In this document: one piece after another, positions 34,097 through 45,110 of the stretch
Numbering within the stretch: position 1 is the stretch's first letter
How the letters are laid out: each line of letters opens with the position of its first letter
NCBI GenBank assembly: GCA_037957365.1
Contig: JARHVA010001737.1
Coordinates: 1,776,001-1,840,000 of the forward strand
Source of the DNA: Torreya grandis
Lineage: Eukaryota > Streptophyta > Pinopsida > Cupressales > Taxaceae
Length of the DNA: 64,000 bases
Direction: 5' to 3'
The notes under the pieces: model-generated
The model's input: only the letters and a program-made list of their open reading frames with translations
The model's database searches: none
Told to the model about the DNA's origin: nothing
Program-made: the position numbers and the translations under genes

Positions 34097-35106
34097 ATGA
34101 CTCAAAGGTTCACTCATAGTGGGGTCTCTTATGGCCTTAGTTATGAAGATGAGCAATTTTATTATGGTCAAGATAACCCCATTATTTTTTATGATATCCT
34201 TGCAATAGTAGGATTCAAAGATTATTACAATGAATATCAACCCCAAGAAGATCAAGATGAAGCCCTTCTTAGATTGATAGAATTAGGTTCTAGAAGACCT
34301 TCTAAATTTCCTACAAAATAATTGCATACCTTAATTAGAGAAGGACAATAATGATGGCAAGAGAAATATTTTACACAAATAGACATACCTTCTTCCTCTA
34401 ATAAAGGAAAGGAAATACAAACAGAGTCAAAACCCACAAATCTGGATCTTCTAGCTAAGATCAAGATAATAAGTCAATGATATGTAAATGAAATTATCAT
34501 AGACTTAACTGACTCCCTAGTTGCCACTTCAATTCTCAATGATGATTTGAAAGAACAAGGAAATGTGGTTAAAAGTATGCAATAAATATTGGATGAGGAC
34601 ATGACCATAGTGGATCAAGGTAATATAAATGAATAGTTAAATTCATAAGAGACCTTACAAAGTGTTTCATTTGACATAGAACATACATTTATTAATCATC
34701 AAGAACCTCTTGTCACTTTACAAACTCAAAGACCCAAACATTTAGTTTGAATTAAAGAAATCCCTCAAGACAATTTGGCTAGTTCTTTTCAACCAACCCA
34801 AAAATTGGTAAATAAACATAGAAATTTCTAAAATCAACAAAGTATGAAAAAACCAAATTTAGGGAATGCTTTAGAATCCAAGAATCAATGGCCTATGTTC
34901 TCAACTCAAGGATCAAATTAGAACCAAATCATGGATTGAAAGGTATACACTCCCTATAGATTCACACAAAATTCCACCCTAATAACAACAAAACTAGGGG
35001 CACATTCCACCCTAACAACAACAAAAGTAGGGGCACATTCTACCCCAAAAGCAAAAAAACTAGGGGCATATTCCACCCTAACAATAACAAAACCAAGGGC
35101 ACATTC
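34097..35106 (+). pseudogene. Element 2 gag, first part (before the solo LTR)
   Basis: 34097-34321 is open for 74 codons (FTHSGVSYGLSYEDEQFYYG, DILAIVGFKDYYNEYQPQ). Downstream, stop-ridden but continuous fragments follow: TESKPTNLDLLAKIKIIS, LATSILNDDLKEQ-like, EPLVTLQTQRPKHLV. The part ends in a tandem array of an 11-residue repeat (HPNNNKTRGTF) that is cut by the solo LTR at 35106. This N-terminal region is not a conserved gag core; it is assigned by position and by its continuation at 40149. Confidence 0.65.
34969..35106 (+). repeat. Gag 33-bp tandem repeat, left part
   Basis: Four-plus units of 33 bases encoding HPNNNKTRGTF with variants (FYPKSKKTRGI, HPNNNKTKGTF). The unit is in frame with gag. 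The array is interrupted at 35106 and resumes at 40149. Confidence 0.9.
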
Positions 35107-35111
35107 CACCC
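35107..35111. repeat. Target site duplication CACCC of the solo LTR (left)
   Basis: CACCC before TGTTGG, repeated at 40149-40153 directly after GGTAACA. CACCC is part of the repeated gag unit. Confidence 0.88.
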
Positions 35112-35596
35112 TGTTGGCTAACATAGTTTTTCTAATTAATTCTAACTCTATACCCTTTTCTTTCAAGAAAAAATAAGTTAATCAACAAATGGGTGAACTA
35201 TCAAGAATAGTTCCCCTCTGAATTAAGGTACAAATCCCTTTAAGATCTTTAATGAATTAAAATTATTCTAAATATTCAGATACACTTTTAACCATAAAGT
35301 GCTTAAAGGCAAACTAACATCCATACATCATCATGCTATGAATGCAAGATTTTATAACATCATTTGGTAATAGAATACATAGATTCCATCTTCAATAATA
35401 ACCAGATATAAACATGTAAATTATTGAACCAATAAACAATTAAACATATATAATGAGTTGTCCAATAAAAGAGCAATTACCATATGAAAGAAGATCTCGC
35501 ACAAAAAATCCAATTTCAAATACTCAAATGCACATATCTAAATATGCAGTAATCATTTCTCCTTTTCATTCATAGATGAAAAATGTTTTAGACAAA

Positions 35597-35600
<4 letters not shown>

Positions 35601-35654
<54 letters not shown>
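35601..35654. repeat. (AT)n microsatellite in LTR copy B
   Basis: About 27 AT units. The matching place in copy A has only CATATATATTG, so the run expanded after the copies separated. Confidence 0.97.
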
Positions 35655-35657
<3 letters not shown>

Positions 35658-35730
35658 AAAATAGGTAATCTTCATCTCTAAAACTTCTTGTTTCTTTTAC
35701 TTTTTTCTTTTTTTCTATGTTTCAACAACT

Positions 35731-35732
<2 letters not shown>

Positions 35733-35778
<46 letters not shown>
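35733..35778. repeat. (AC)n(AT)n microsatellite in LTR copy B
   Basis: About 18 AC units followed by TATATATA. Copy A has only AAATATATATATAG here. The minus-strand frame 35715-35921 is a by-product of this run. Confidence 0.97.
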
Positions 35779-35927
35779 GTTTTCCTAATTATCCAATCTT
35801 TTAAACTAAACCTAGAGTTAAAGTAACTCTGACCCATACAAGATTTAGTTTTTACAAACTCATTTAAAAACCAAGTTTTAAATAGAATACCAAATAAATA
35901 ACTAAATAAAATATTATGCAAGTAAGA

Positions 35928-38900
35928 TTAAGACTGGGGAGATGAGTTAGAATCTCTGGATTTGTTTTGCTTGATCAAGGAGGCAAGTTGTGCTTTCCAC
36001 TCCTGAGATGTTGGAATAAATTCATAAATTTTCCAAAAATTAGGGATGTCAATGTGTTTCAGACCTACCTTCCAAACATCTTTCTCCCTCTGAATTTTCC
36101 CTACTTTTTTAGCATGCTTCAGGAGTGTATCGACACAAAGATAAAGGAGTGACTCCACCTTTCAAATCTAAGAGAAATCTTCAGTTAATAAGTTGTCATT
36201 TTCTTTAGTGAATCTGATCTTTTCCCTAAAGGATTGAATCATAGTATCAATATCTTTTTTGGGTTCCCCATCATCCTTTATATACTTTACATCAATACAT
36301 TGTAAATCATGTTGCAAGGATTGAGTGAATATAGTTATTTCTTTGATCATTTTCGTAAGTTCAATTCGCCCTTGTCTAGATACTAAATTCATCCATTCAA
36401 TATTTTTCTTATTTACATAAATCATATCCTCATTTAGACTTGTCAAATTCTTTTCTAACAAATTTTTTTCTATCCCATACTTCTGTACTTCATCAATTTG
36501 ATTCATCACATTCATTCATTTACCTTCATCTTTTGTCCATGAAGCATTCTATGTTTTCAAGTCTTTGATGGTAGCTTTGGTTTGATCATATACATTATTT
36601 AGTTCATGAATGTATTATGTACCTTTCTATATGATGCCATCTAACTAATCATCAAATACACTGGCAACCATTTTGTTTTTGTGTATCTGGTCCAACATCT
36701 TTTGATTGACTGGTAATTTTGGATCAAAAGTTAAGGGCAATTGGGCAATATGTTGTAGATCTCAGTTTTGAATGGCATCAATGTACTTTGCCATTAACCA
36801 TAAGGTCTATTTTAACTCCATTTTATCTTTTTCATCTTTTCAGGTTTGGTTGAATATCCTTTTGGTGGATGCTTCAAGGTGATGCACATCCATAGCATGT
36901 GATGCAGTCATAAGATCTATCTTTTCAATTATAAAATATTAAACTGTAAGATCTTGAACTTCCTCATTAGTTATTATCTGGGCTATTTCTGCACTCTGTT
37001 TCCATGTGTTAGGGTCAATGTCTACCCTGGATGTTATTTTTAGCTTCTTAGATTTAGGATTCTTTCCTAGGCACTTGCTAACCATGTCCTCCAATGGCAA
37101 TCAAAATGGGACTATTTTTATTTTGCCATTGATTGAACTTTCTAGCTATTTAGGTGTAGAGGCTGGGGCTTCTTTATTAGGATTTAACTTATTAGAAGGC
37201 ACATCTAAAAGCATCATTAGGTCAGCAAACTATAAAGCAACCTCTGTCTGTTGTTTTGCACTAACCTCTTCTACCATTGGTGAATCAAACTCTTTATCAC
37301 CTATTTCTTCTCTTGAATCTTCTTCAGAATTCAAGTCTACAACTATTCTCTTAGAAATCTACTTCTTTCTCTTGTTTTTAGTTTTTGATCTAGTGGCACA
37401 AGGGGGTAGAATAGTTCTGAGGGCTTTCTTGGATTTTCTGATGATAGGACCCCTTCTAGATTAAGGCTTGGAAGTACCTACATCATAGATAGAAATAAGT
37501 TGATTATAAGAGCTTATTGGGGATGGTGATTCAACCATTGATGCACATTATAGGGAACCTTTATTTTGAACTTCTTCCAGCCTATATGCCCTCAACCATT
37601 TCTCAGTTCTCTTTATTATTGGGAGAGTTTTGACCTCAATTCAATCCTCTTCATCTTTATCCCAATCAATTTTTAGGATAGGTAATTGTTTTATTTTTTC
37701 AAATTGAGGATCAATTATCTATTCTTCATTATCAACTATTCCAAAAATGTTCATATTTAAATTTAGGGTGACTATTTGTCCCAAGGAGAACCTACACCAA
37801 AGTCTCTTTTTGACCTCAAATTTATCTAAATAATTTTCCCAATAATCCTCTATTTGATGGATATGTGAAAATCCTTTCCCAAAATCTAAATTATCTATGG
37901 CAAAGCCTTTGCTATCAAACTAGGATCAAGTAGTATAATGCTAAAAAATGAATATTTTAAGATCCACTTCTAAGTTCAAAGCATCAAAAATTGACTGACA
38001 AGAATAATGTCTAAGTTTAATGGGAAAAGAGATACCAACTTCCTTCTTCTTTGATAATCTCTTATCTACATGGGCTAGCTATTTGTAGACTTATATCAAT
38101 ACAAAATGGTCAAAACATACCTGGGCAACTTCACGGGTTCACCATCAAAACCCTCAACTCTGATATAAGTAAATTTGGGGAACTAGATAAAGAAACTACC
38201 ATAGATACTGATCAGTTGCATTACTTTACCAAACATTCTCTTTCTTATATTACCTTCCAATTCATAAGTCATTCTTCCAATAAAAACATCATTAACCGTC
38301 CTGTAATTCTCATAACAATTATGCATCTATAATTATGAATGATAGTCATAAATTTTGGTGTTTTCAACCAAGGGTACATGAGGTAGCCCTAACCACTATC
38401 TCGTAAATTCTAGGCAATAGAAAAGATATGAAGACATACAAAAATATTTACTTCCCAAAAAATTACTGAGACTTAGATGTAAAAATTCAGTTATAATTTT
38501 ATCCTAGTCCAAATATTGTTCCCCTTGAAAGATCACTTGGATGAATAAATACATCTAGTCTTCCCAATAATATGTCTGGGAGTTACCCTTTAGCTTGTGC
38601 AGTAATACCATAATATCCTTTACCTCCTAAATCATGTGGTTTCTTGTTAGTGGTCTAGGTAGTCTTTAACCCCCCTTTTGGAATTTCAATAACCAATTTC
38701 TTGCTATTATGCTCTTGTAGTTCATTTTCTTTATTGAGAAATGCCCATAGGAAGCAGAGATCACAATAGATTTATTTGGGTGGAATTCTCATCATATACA
38801 TTAGGATTTGTCTATCGACATGAAGTAACACATTACCATCTATAGTTTTGATGCATTTATTTTGGGGTTCATATCTATTCATGCACTCTAGAACTAATTC

Positions 38901-39427
38901 GGGACACTATAAGGCCATGAGAAAAGCCGCAGATTCAACCAAACCACTTTTGATTATCTTTTTCATCATAAGATTTGGTACAAGATTTTTAACCCTCTCC
39001 CTAAAATATTCTAAGTCATATTAAACCAGAGAGGTGTCTCCAAATTTAGGAAGAGAATAGATGAGACCAGAACTATGCTCATAACCAAGACAAGCTGACT
39101 TCATAGCTACAGATTAGAGGATATAATGAAAAAGAATGTTTCAAACTTCTTAAATAATGTTAGAAACTCAAAAGGATTCTTCTTTCCAATTAAGAAATGG
39201 AAACAACTTACAGGAAGAGTAGAACTCACCTTCAATGTATTTGAAATAACTATGAAATTGGGCAACAAAAATCTTATACCTCCGTGTTGTTCCCTATTTG
39301 CATTACCCAGTATGTTTTTTTCTAAATATGGCTTGTTTTCTCTTGATACAAACATTAACCAAGTTGAATAATTATTAACTAAAGTAATATGTGCTAAAAA
39401 TTCTTGATAAGACATGAACTCAGACAT
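35928..39427 (-). pseudogene. Unknown LTR-encoded ORF, copy B
   Basis: Function not recognised. On the minus strand the frame starts at 39427 (MSEFMSYQEFLAHI; 106 open codons to 39107), continues broken through the middle, then 36515-36168 (115 open codons) and, in the same frame after two stops, 36158-35928, whose end ...DSNSSPQS is the likely C-terminus. Blocks shared with copy A: basic TRSKTKNKRK with an acidic NSEEDSREEIGDKE (about 37390-37270), GKNPKSKKLKI (about 37060) and MGKIQRE-like KVGKIQREKDVWKVGLKHI. The 36515-36168 segment is rich in charged residues and Leu/Ile, suggesting helix or coiled coil. The ancestral protein was roughly 1100-1160 residues. No retroviral enzyme or gag motif is seen. 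Confidence 0.62.
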
Positions 39428-39599
39428 ATGAATTAATGGAAAGCATTCTTCACGGGCAACCTTGATGAATAATGATTATCCATAACCTTGCAAAAAGTTA
39501 AAACTTTCCACTTCATAATAAGTTTTGGATATATTCTCCTCTAAATCTCTCACTAACTTTGACTTAGAGAAAACCTCAAGGAGAAATGAGATCATAGTC

Positions 39600-39990
39600 A
39601 CTAAACTTTGAACCATTGAAATGTAGTTCAACTTGAAGGTTCAAAGACACAAGATGAGTTACACAGTCTGACCAATAGTCACGTCTTTTAAAAAAACATT
39701 AAACTTTAAATTGTGGACTATTAAACCATTGAACTCCCAAGATGAGGTTCAACACAGAGGTTCAACATGGCGATTGGGTTACACAAAGGGACCATTAGTT
39801 CACTTTTGATTTAAAAAATTGAACCATTGAACTCCGCAATGAGGTTCAACTGAAAGGTTCGATGATATACTTGAATTATACAGGGACAAACTATTCAATT
39901 TAAGAAACATTAAACCATTGAACCTTTTGAACCATTGAATCATTGAACCTTTTGAGAATGGTTCAAGTTTAAAGGTTCAATTCTTTAGTT
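39600..39990 (-). repeat. GGTTCAA/TTGAACC hairpin array of LTR copy B
   Basis: About fourteen TTGAAC or GTTCAA hexamers in degenerate tandem units of roughly 100-115 bases, each with a small inverted repeat (TTGAACTCCGCAATGAGGTT followed by CAA, about 39825). Same position relative to the LTR end and the reading frame as in copy A. Confidence 0.85.
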
Positions 39991-40148
39991 ATTTTTTTAC
40001 ACAAAAGATGATAGGCAGGTGAACTTTATAAAAAAAAGAGCCAAATTAATAAACAAAGATATGACCAATAAGGGGAAAATGATAATTCAACTCTTGTTTA
40101 AGGAAATCTGACAAAAAAAATTGAATAAGTTTATCTCAAAAGGTAACA

Positions 40149-40250
40149 CACCCCAACAACAACAAAACTAGGTGCACATTCTACCCTAATAGCAATAAAA
40201 CCAAGGGCACATTGCACCCCAATAGCAACAAAACTAGGGGCATTCTACCT
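40149..40250 (+). repeat. Gag 33-bp tandem repeat, right part (first five bases are the TSD)
   Basis: Three more units (HPNNNKTRCTF, YPNSNKTKGTL, HPNSNKTRGI). 40149-40153 is also the right copy of the CACCC duplication. Confidence 0.88.
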
Positions 40251-40505
40251 TAACAACATCTTATTCAATCCATAAATAAACCAAACTTGCAAGAATAGAA
40301 TTCTATGAAGGAAATTATTTAAAGATTGGAGATAAATAATAGAGTTAAAAAGTATAAATTTGATGAGATATACCCATATCTATTTGATTTATCTATTCTC
40401 TAAAACCCCTTTCCACCTCATTTTGAGGCACCCAAATTTGACAAATACAAAGGAAAAGGAGATCCACGTGAGTACTTACTATGACTACTATGACCATTTC
40501 CATGA

Positions 40506-40800
40506 AGCTTGTTAACCATTTCTCATATAACATAGAACATGAATTGGACGTTTAGAGAATAGATAAATCAAATGAGCAACCTCTTCTCAAATAAGTACTT
40601 ACTTATTTGAGAAGAGGTTGCCTATAGTAGTGAGTACTTACTATGACTATTTCCATCAAGAGCTTGTCTCACTAAACTTCATGGAAATAGTCATAGTAAG
40701 TGCTCATTACTGTAAGCAACCTCTTCTCAAATGAGCACATAAAGGTATTATCAAAAAAATTTGTTAACCACTTCTCATATAACATAGAACATGAATTGAC
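40506..40800. repeat. Local palindrome flanked by direct repeats in gag
   Basis: A perfect 21-base inverted repeat (40576-40596 with 40601-40621, loop ACTT), overlapping a longer imperfect one (about 40607-40656 with 40681-40731). The unit CAACCTCTTCTCAAAT thus occurs three times, twice direct and once inverted. Direct repeats GTTAACCATTTCTCATATAA (about 40510) and GTTAACCACTTCTCATATAA (about 40763) flank the structure. Confidence 0.9.
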
Positions 40801-42300
40801 CATTTTTGACTTATGAAAATCCAAACAGTGTGATGGTGAAAGTTTTGTTGCATATATGTAAAGGTAGAGAGCATTGGCAGGTCACCTTCAACATAATTTG
40901 CCAGACAAATAGTTGGATGATATCTTTTTGAAAATTTTGCATCCTAAAGTTACACATAATCTATGGTTAGCTTGTGCTAGCTCATTTGAATAAATTATTG
41001 ACAAAGGAGTGCAGATTGAGAAGGCTCTTATTACTAAGGGCCTTGTTAAGATTTTTGTGTGAGGTCAAGTGTCTAATTAGACTAAATCACTAGCTCAAAT
41101 AGTTATGTAGGATAAGCCTAAGGGATTTATCAAAAACAATAACACGGTTGGAAATGGGGTGATAGAAACAAGACATGTACAAATGGTAGAGGCTATGCCT
41201 CCTTCAAATGTAAAATTAACTCCCCTAAATCCACTACTTGCTTTGTAGAGACAACCTCCATGAAGAACATTTCATAATAATTTTAGAGTCTTTAGCAAGT
41301 TAAGAGAATCAATTGAAACAATGTTATAAAATATCATTGTAGTTGATTTAATTATATGGCTAGTATCAAGGCCATTTCCTCAAGACCAGCCAAAACTAGA
41401 TTGGTAAAAAAAGAATGAATGGTGTAACTTTCACCGTGTTGCTGGTCATAGTGCATATCATTGCATTCAATTATGACATATTATTGAGGACTTTATTGAA
41501 AATGGTGAACTGTAAATTAAGTTAGCCCCTAATCAGGACAAAAATTAGGATTTGAGAATCTACAAAGACCCCTTTCCTTGACATGATCCACCACCACCAA
41601 GAAACAATCAAAACAATCATAATCAAGGATAGAGGTAGAATCAAAACCAATAACAAGGTCAGAATCATAATGATCATAATTGAGATCATAATGACCACAC
41701 TAATAATGTGGTTTATAACAATGTACCTTATGACTATAATAATACTATGGGATGCATTTCTGCAACCCACATTCCCACTATTATTGTAAAACTATGTGGC
41801 CAATCTTATGTTCCTCATAACAGGGGACCCATCATTATAGGGTCAGCACCCTCTCCCCTAGTAATACCATGTCAAGTTCGCATCATCATGTTGCTACTTC
41901 ATTTGCATGGGTTACTAATCCTAAACAATAGTACCTTTCTTCTAATTATAAAGGCTTCTCACTGACCCAAAATTGTCACAATATAGTTAATCACTTATGA
42001 GTCACCATTCAAGGCCCTTTGCCTCCCTCTTATAATTATAATGACTCCTTGCTACCTTTAGGTTGTGCAGTTTCAACTAGATGCCCATGAGTTACCATGC
42101 AAGGCCCTTCACCCACTTTTTCCATAAAACCCAATGAGAACATTGTGCCAATAGTTCCAAAGCCAAATATTGTCCCAACAAAGACTAAACTAGTTCAATC
42201 CACAGTTCAAAGGCCTTATAGTCTAATGGATCAATTAGACAAAACCCCTGCAAAAATTTCCATATTAGAAATCTTATAGACATTTGATGTCCATAGAAAC

Positions 42301-42822
42301 ATCCTCAACAAAATTTTGGAAGAGTCCATTGTGCCTAATGATATAAACCTTGATCAGTTCCAGAACCTAGGTAGACATTTGTCTTCATTTTGGAAAATCA
42401 CATTTGATCAAAAAGACATGTCCACCCTTAGCCCAAACCATAATAACCCACTATACATTGAGATAATTATTGTGGATCACAAGATCAAGTGGCTTCTTAT
42501 AGATAATGGTTCAGGCCTGAACATCATATCTCTTAAATTGGTATGATGATTGGGCTACATGGATAAAAACATTTAGCCAAAGACTATTATAACAAGGCTT
42601 ATGATAATGCTAAGAGGGAGTCATCTGGTACAATTTAGTTGCCAATCATGGTTGGGTTTATTTCTCATCACACATTATTCCATATTATGGATATTGAGCT
42701 TCCTTATAACGTACTTCTTGGTCATCCTTGGATCCATGAAGTACAAGTAGTTCCATCTACTCTTCATCAATGCCTTAAGTTTCCCCATGATGGGATCAAG
42801 GTTACTATTCCCATTAATCAAT
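42301..42822 (+). pseudogene. Element 2 aspartic protease
   Basis: 42316-42546 is open and ends with WLLIDNGSGLNIISLKL (active site D-N-G, the variant also seen at 17920). After a frame break, 42639-42822 gives GFISHHTLFHIMDIELPYNV, LLGHPWIHEVQVVPSTLHQC and LKFPHDGIKVTIPI, the C-terminal half including the flap-side YNVLLG. It would process the gag-pol polyprotein. An indel near 42550 inactivates it. Confidence 0.85.
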
Positions 42823-44273
42823 AGCCATATCAATATTGAAAACATCTTGAATTAGAATTTCATAATTATAACTATTGTCTAAGTTCTGAATTCATTGCAA
42901 AAAATAACAAAGCCATCATTTCTCATCCATTTCCATCTAATTATATAGACCCTGGTGATCTAGCTTCCACTTTGACGGATCTATTTCCTATGACTTTGGC
43001 CAAAAAGGTTATTATTAAATATGCAAGCATTTTAATGTACCATCTAAAGGGCATCCTCCATATTTTAAAATTACCAAAATCCCTTAATACATTTGGTAAG
43101 CCTAAAACTTACTAGATGTCTAACAGAGCTAATCAGATTTGGCAACGAAAGAAGAAGAAACCAAAACCTCCTATGGTTTTTGTACCTACAATTTCACCAA
43201 AGAAAGATCAAGAGGCTTTTACTGAGGGAGATTGGTTATATTCTGAAGGCCTTGCATATTGTTTTCAGAATCTAAAGTATCCTATCCCTAATAGGATAAT
43301 GGATCATCTTGAATATACAAGGAAAGGCCTTGGCCCACAAGTGTAAGGAATTTTAGAGCCCTTATCAGCTAGATTTATCAGCTAAAATCATGGTCTTAGA
43401 TTTAAACCACTAAAGGATGACCTGATGACATTTGATAGTGACTCTTTCAAAGTGACTAGTAATGAGACTCTTAGCAGTGAGACAATGTCCCATTATAGCC
43501 TTTTTTATGAGCTTGTTGACTTAGATTTGTTTGATTCAAATGTTGTATTGACCATAATGCCTATTGAAGCTTCTTGTCCTAAAATAAAAATCTATCTTAG
43601 TGGTGCTTCCCTTCCTGAAGTAGGACATTATATATTTACCATTGGTGCTTCCCATCTTGAAGAAAACCTTCACTATAACTTATGCCTTTTCCATCTTGAA
43701 CTTATATATTGGGATCAATAAAATTTGGTCATATGTCTTGATGAGTTTAAAAATGAAGAATCAATTATAGAATACATGGGCCTATGAGATGTATTTCCCA
43801 TTGGTGATCATAAGTAATGTTTTGATTTTTCATTGAATTCTTCTACCTACTTTGGAGAATAGGCAAAATTATTTGGTCATAATAAAGAACAAACATCAAG
43901 ATATTCATGTGAAAACCTCTTTGAGGCACTTGTTGATCAGGGAAAAATTAAAGAAAAAGATAAGCCTTTGAGTGAAAACTTGTTTCAAGTGCTCCCAAGT
44001 GGGAAAGTTTGTTCATCCCCTTAGGATGAAGAAATCCCATCCAACCCAAGTTCCATAGTTAGTATAAGCACCTCTTTATAAGAACATCAAATATTTGTGC
44101 ATCTTATTCATGAGTTTTAAGAGGTTTTTGCCAATTGGCCTTTACCTAAGAAGGCAGATTTAGATTATTCATATTATCCAAATCTTTGGGAGGAACAACA
44201 AGAAGATATAGCAAAAGAAAATAATCATGACCATAAATTACCAACAATTCTAGAAGATGGATCCACACTCCTT
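42823..44273 (+). pseudogene. Element 2 protease-RT linker with a G-patch-like segment
   Basis: Several readable stretches in order: 43116-43346 (KKPKPPMVFVPTIS, EGDWLYSEGLAYCFQNL) leading to MDHLEYTRKGLGPQV, then GILEPLSARFI and HGLRFKPLKDD. The spacing of small glycine-rich blocks (KGLGPQ, GI.EPL, GLRF.P) resembles a degenerate G-patch of Tat-type polyproteins; this is an inference. 43425-43721 is open (98 codons; DLFDSNVVLTIMPIEASCPK). 43722-44273 is stop-ridden. Confidence 0.5.
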
Positions 44274-45110
44274 ATGGAGAGCACAATAGAAGTGAATTTG
44301 GGAACCCATGAGGATCCCCAAATTATTTATCTTGGAGCTTCCCTTATTAAAGTAAAACATGGAGATATTATATCCATTCTTAAGGATTATATAGACATCT
44401 TTACATGGGTATACTCTGACATGTCAGGATTGAACCCAAATTTAGTTGTGTATAATCATGTTTTTCTCCCTGATGCTAAACTAGTCAAGTAAAAAGTTGA
44501 GAAAAATGCATCCACGCATTGCCCTCTTAGTTAAGGTTGAGTTGGAAACGTTGTTATGATCCAATTTTATTAGACCCCTGGACTACTCTGAATGGATTTA
44601 TAACATAGTACCAGCGAGTAAAAAGACCCCAAGTATGTGTTTGTACTAATTTTCATGATATCAACAAAGCATGCTCCAAAGATGATTTTCCTCTGCCCAA
44701 CATTGACATGATTTTTGATGAAATTACTGGGTACAAGATGTTATCCTTAATGGATGGATTTTTTGGTTACAATCAGATCAAGATAGCCTATGAATATTAG
44801 CATAAGACCACGTTCACCACTCTGTGGGGTACATTTTGTTACCAAGTCATGCCATTTGGTTTGAAGAATGTTAGAGCCATATATTAGTGTGTAATGACTA
44901 TTATTTTCCATGACATGATGCATGACATTATCAATGACTATGTTCATGATATACTATCAAAATCAATAATAAGACCTAGACACCCTGACATTTTACAAAG
45001 AATATTTAAGAGGCTTCGTGCATATAAAGTCTACTTGAATTCTAAGAAATGTGTCTTTGGAGTCACATCAAGAAAATCACTAGGGTTCATTATATCACAA
45101 TAAGAGATTG
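44274..45110 (+). pseudogene. Element 2 reverse transcriptase
   Basis: 44274-44492 is the pre-RT segment (IEVNLGTHEDPQIIYLGASL, DYIDIFTWVYSDMSGL), matching the same part of Element 1. The RT core follows with stops: DDFPLPNIDMIFDEITGYKM, LSLMDGFFGYNQIKIAYE, TTFTTLWGTFCYQVMPFGLK and YVHDILSKS. The catalytic YVDD box reads YVHD, so one essential Asp is lost. 44894-45103 ends with LNSKKCVFGVTSRKSLGFII (thumb). Confidence 0.88.

Larger units (their letters stand above)
35112..40148 (-). repeat. Giant LTR copy B: solo LTR of the Element 1 family
   Basis: 5037 bases with ends TGTTACC...CCAACA on the minus strand, flanked by CACCC. It aligns with the Element 1 LTR (copy A) from end to end. There is no internal region and no second LTR, so it arose by recombination between the LTRs of a full element. 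It is antisense to Element 2. It carries the same unknown reading frame and hairpin array as copy A. Confidence 0.92.
40149..42300 (+). pseudogene. Element 2 gag, second part (after the solo LTR)
   Basis: The 11-residue repeat resumes at 40149-40250 (HPNNNKTRCTF, HPNSNKTRGI). Then the gag core start reads PHFEAPKFDKYKGKGDPREY near 40425, typical of Tat gag, but it is broken directly after by a local palindrome (40576-40731). At about 41405 WCNFHRVAGHSAYHC followed by IIEDFIENGEL is the Tat-type knuckle (Cys-x-x-His variant) and its downstream helix. 41570-42300 is Asn/His/Pro-rich linker (short frames at 41708-41965 and 42097-42279). The Ile-rich frames at 41522-41770 and 41583-41789 are shadows of this low-complexity linker. 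Confidence 0.75.

Noticed and set aside
34969..35106. Short regular repeats as a CRISPR array
   Set aside because: Units are contiguous, without spacers, in frame with gag; plant nuclear context.
41522..41789. Overlapping isoleucine-rich frames on both strands
   Set aside because: They are shadows of the Asn/His-rich gag linker read in other frames.
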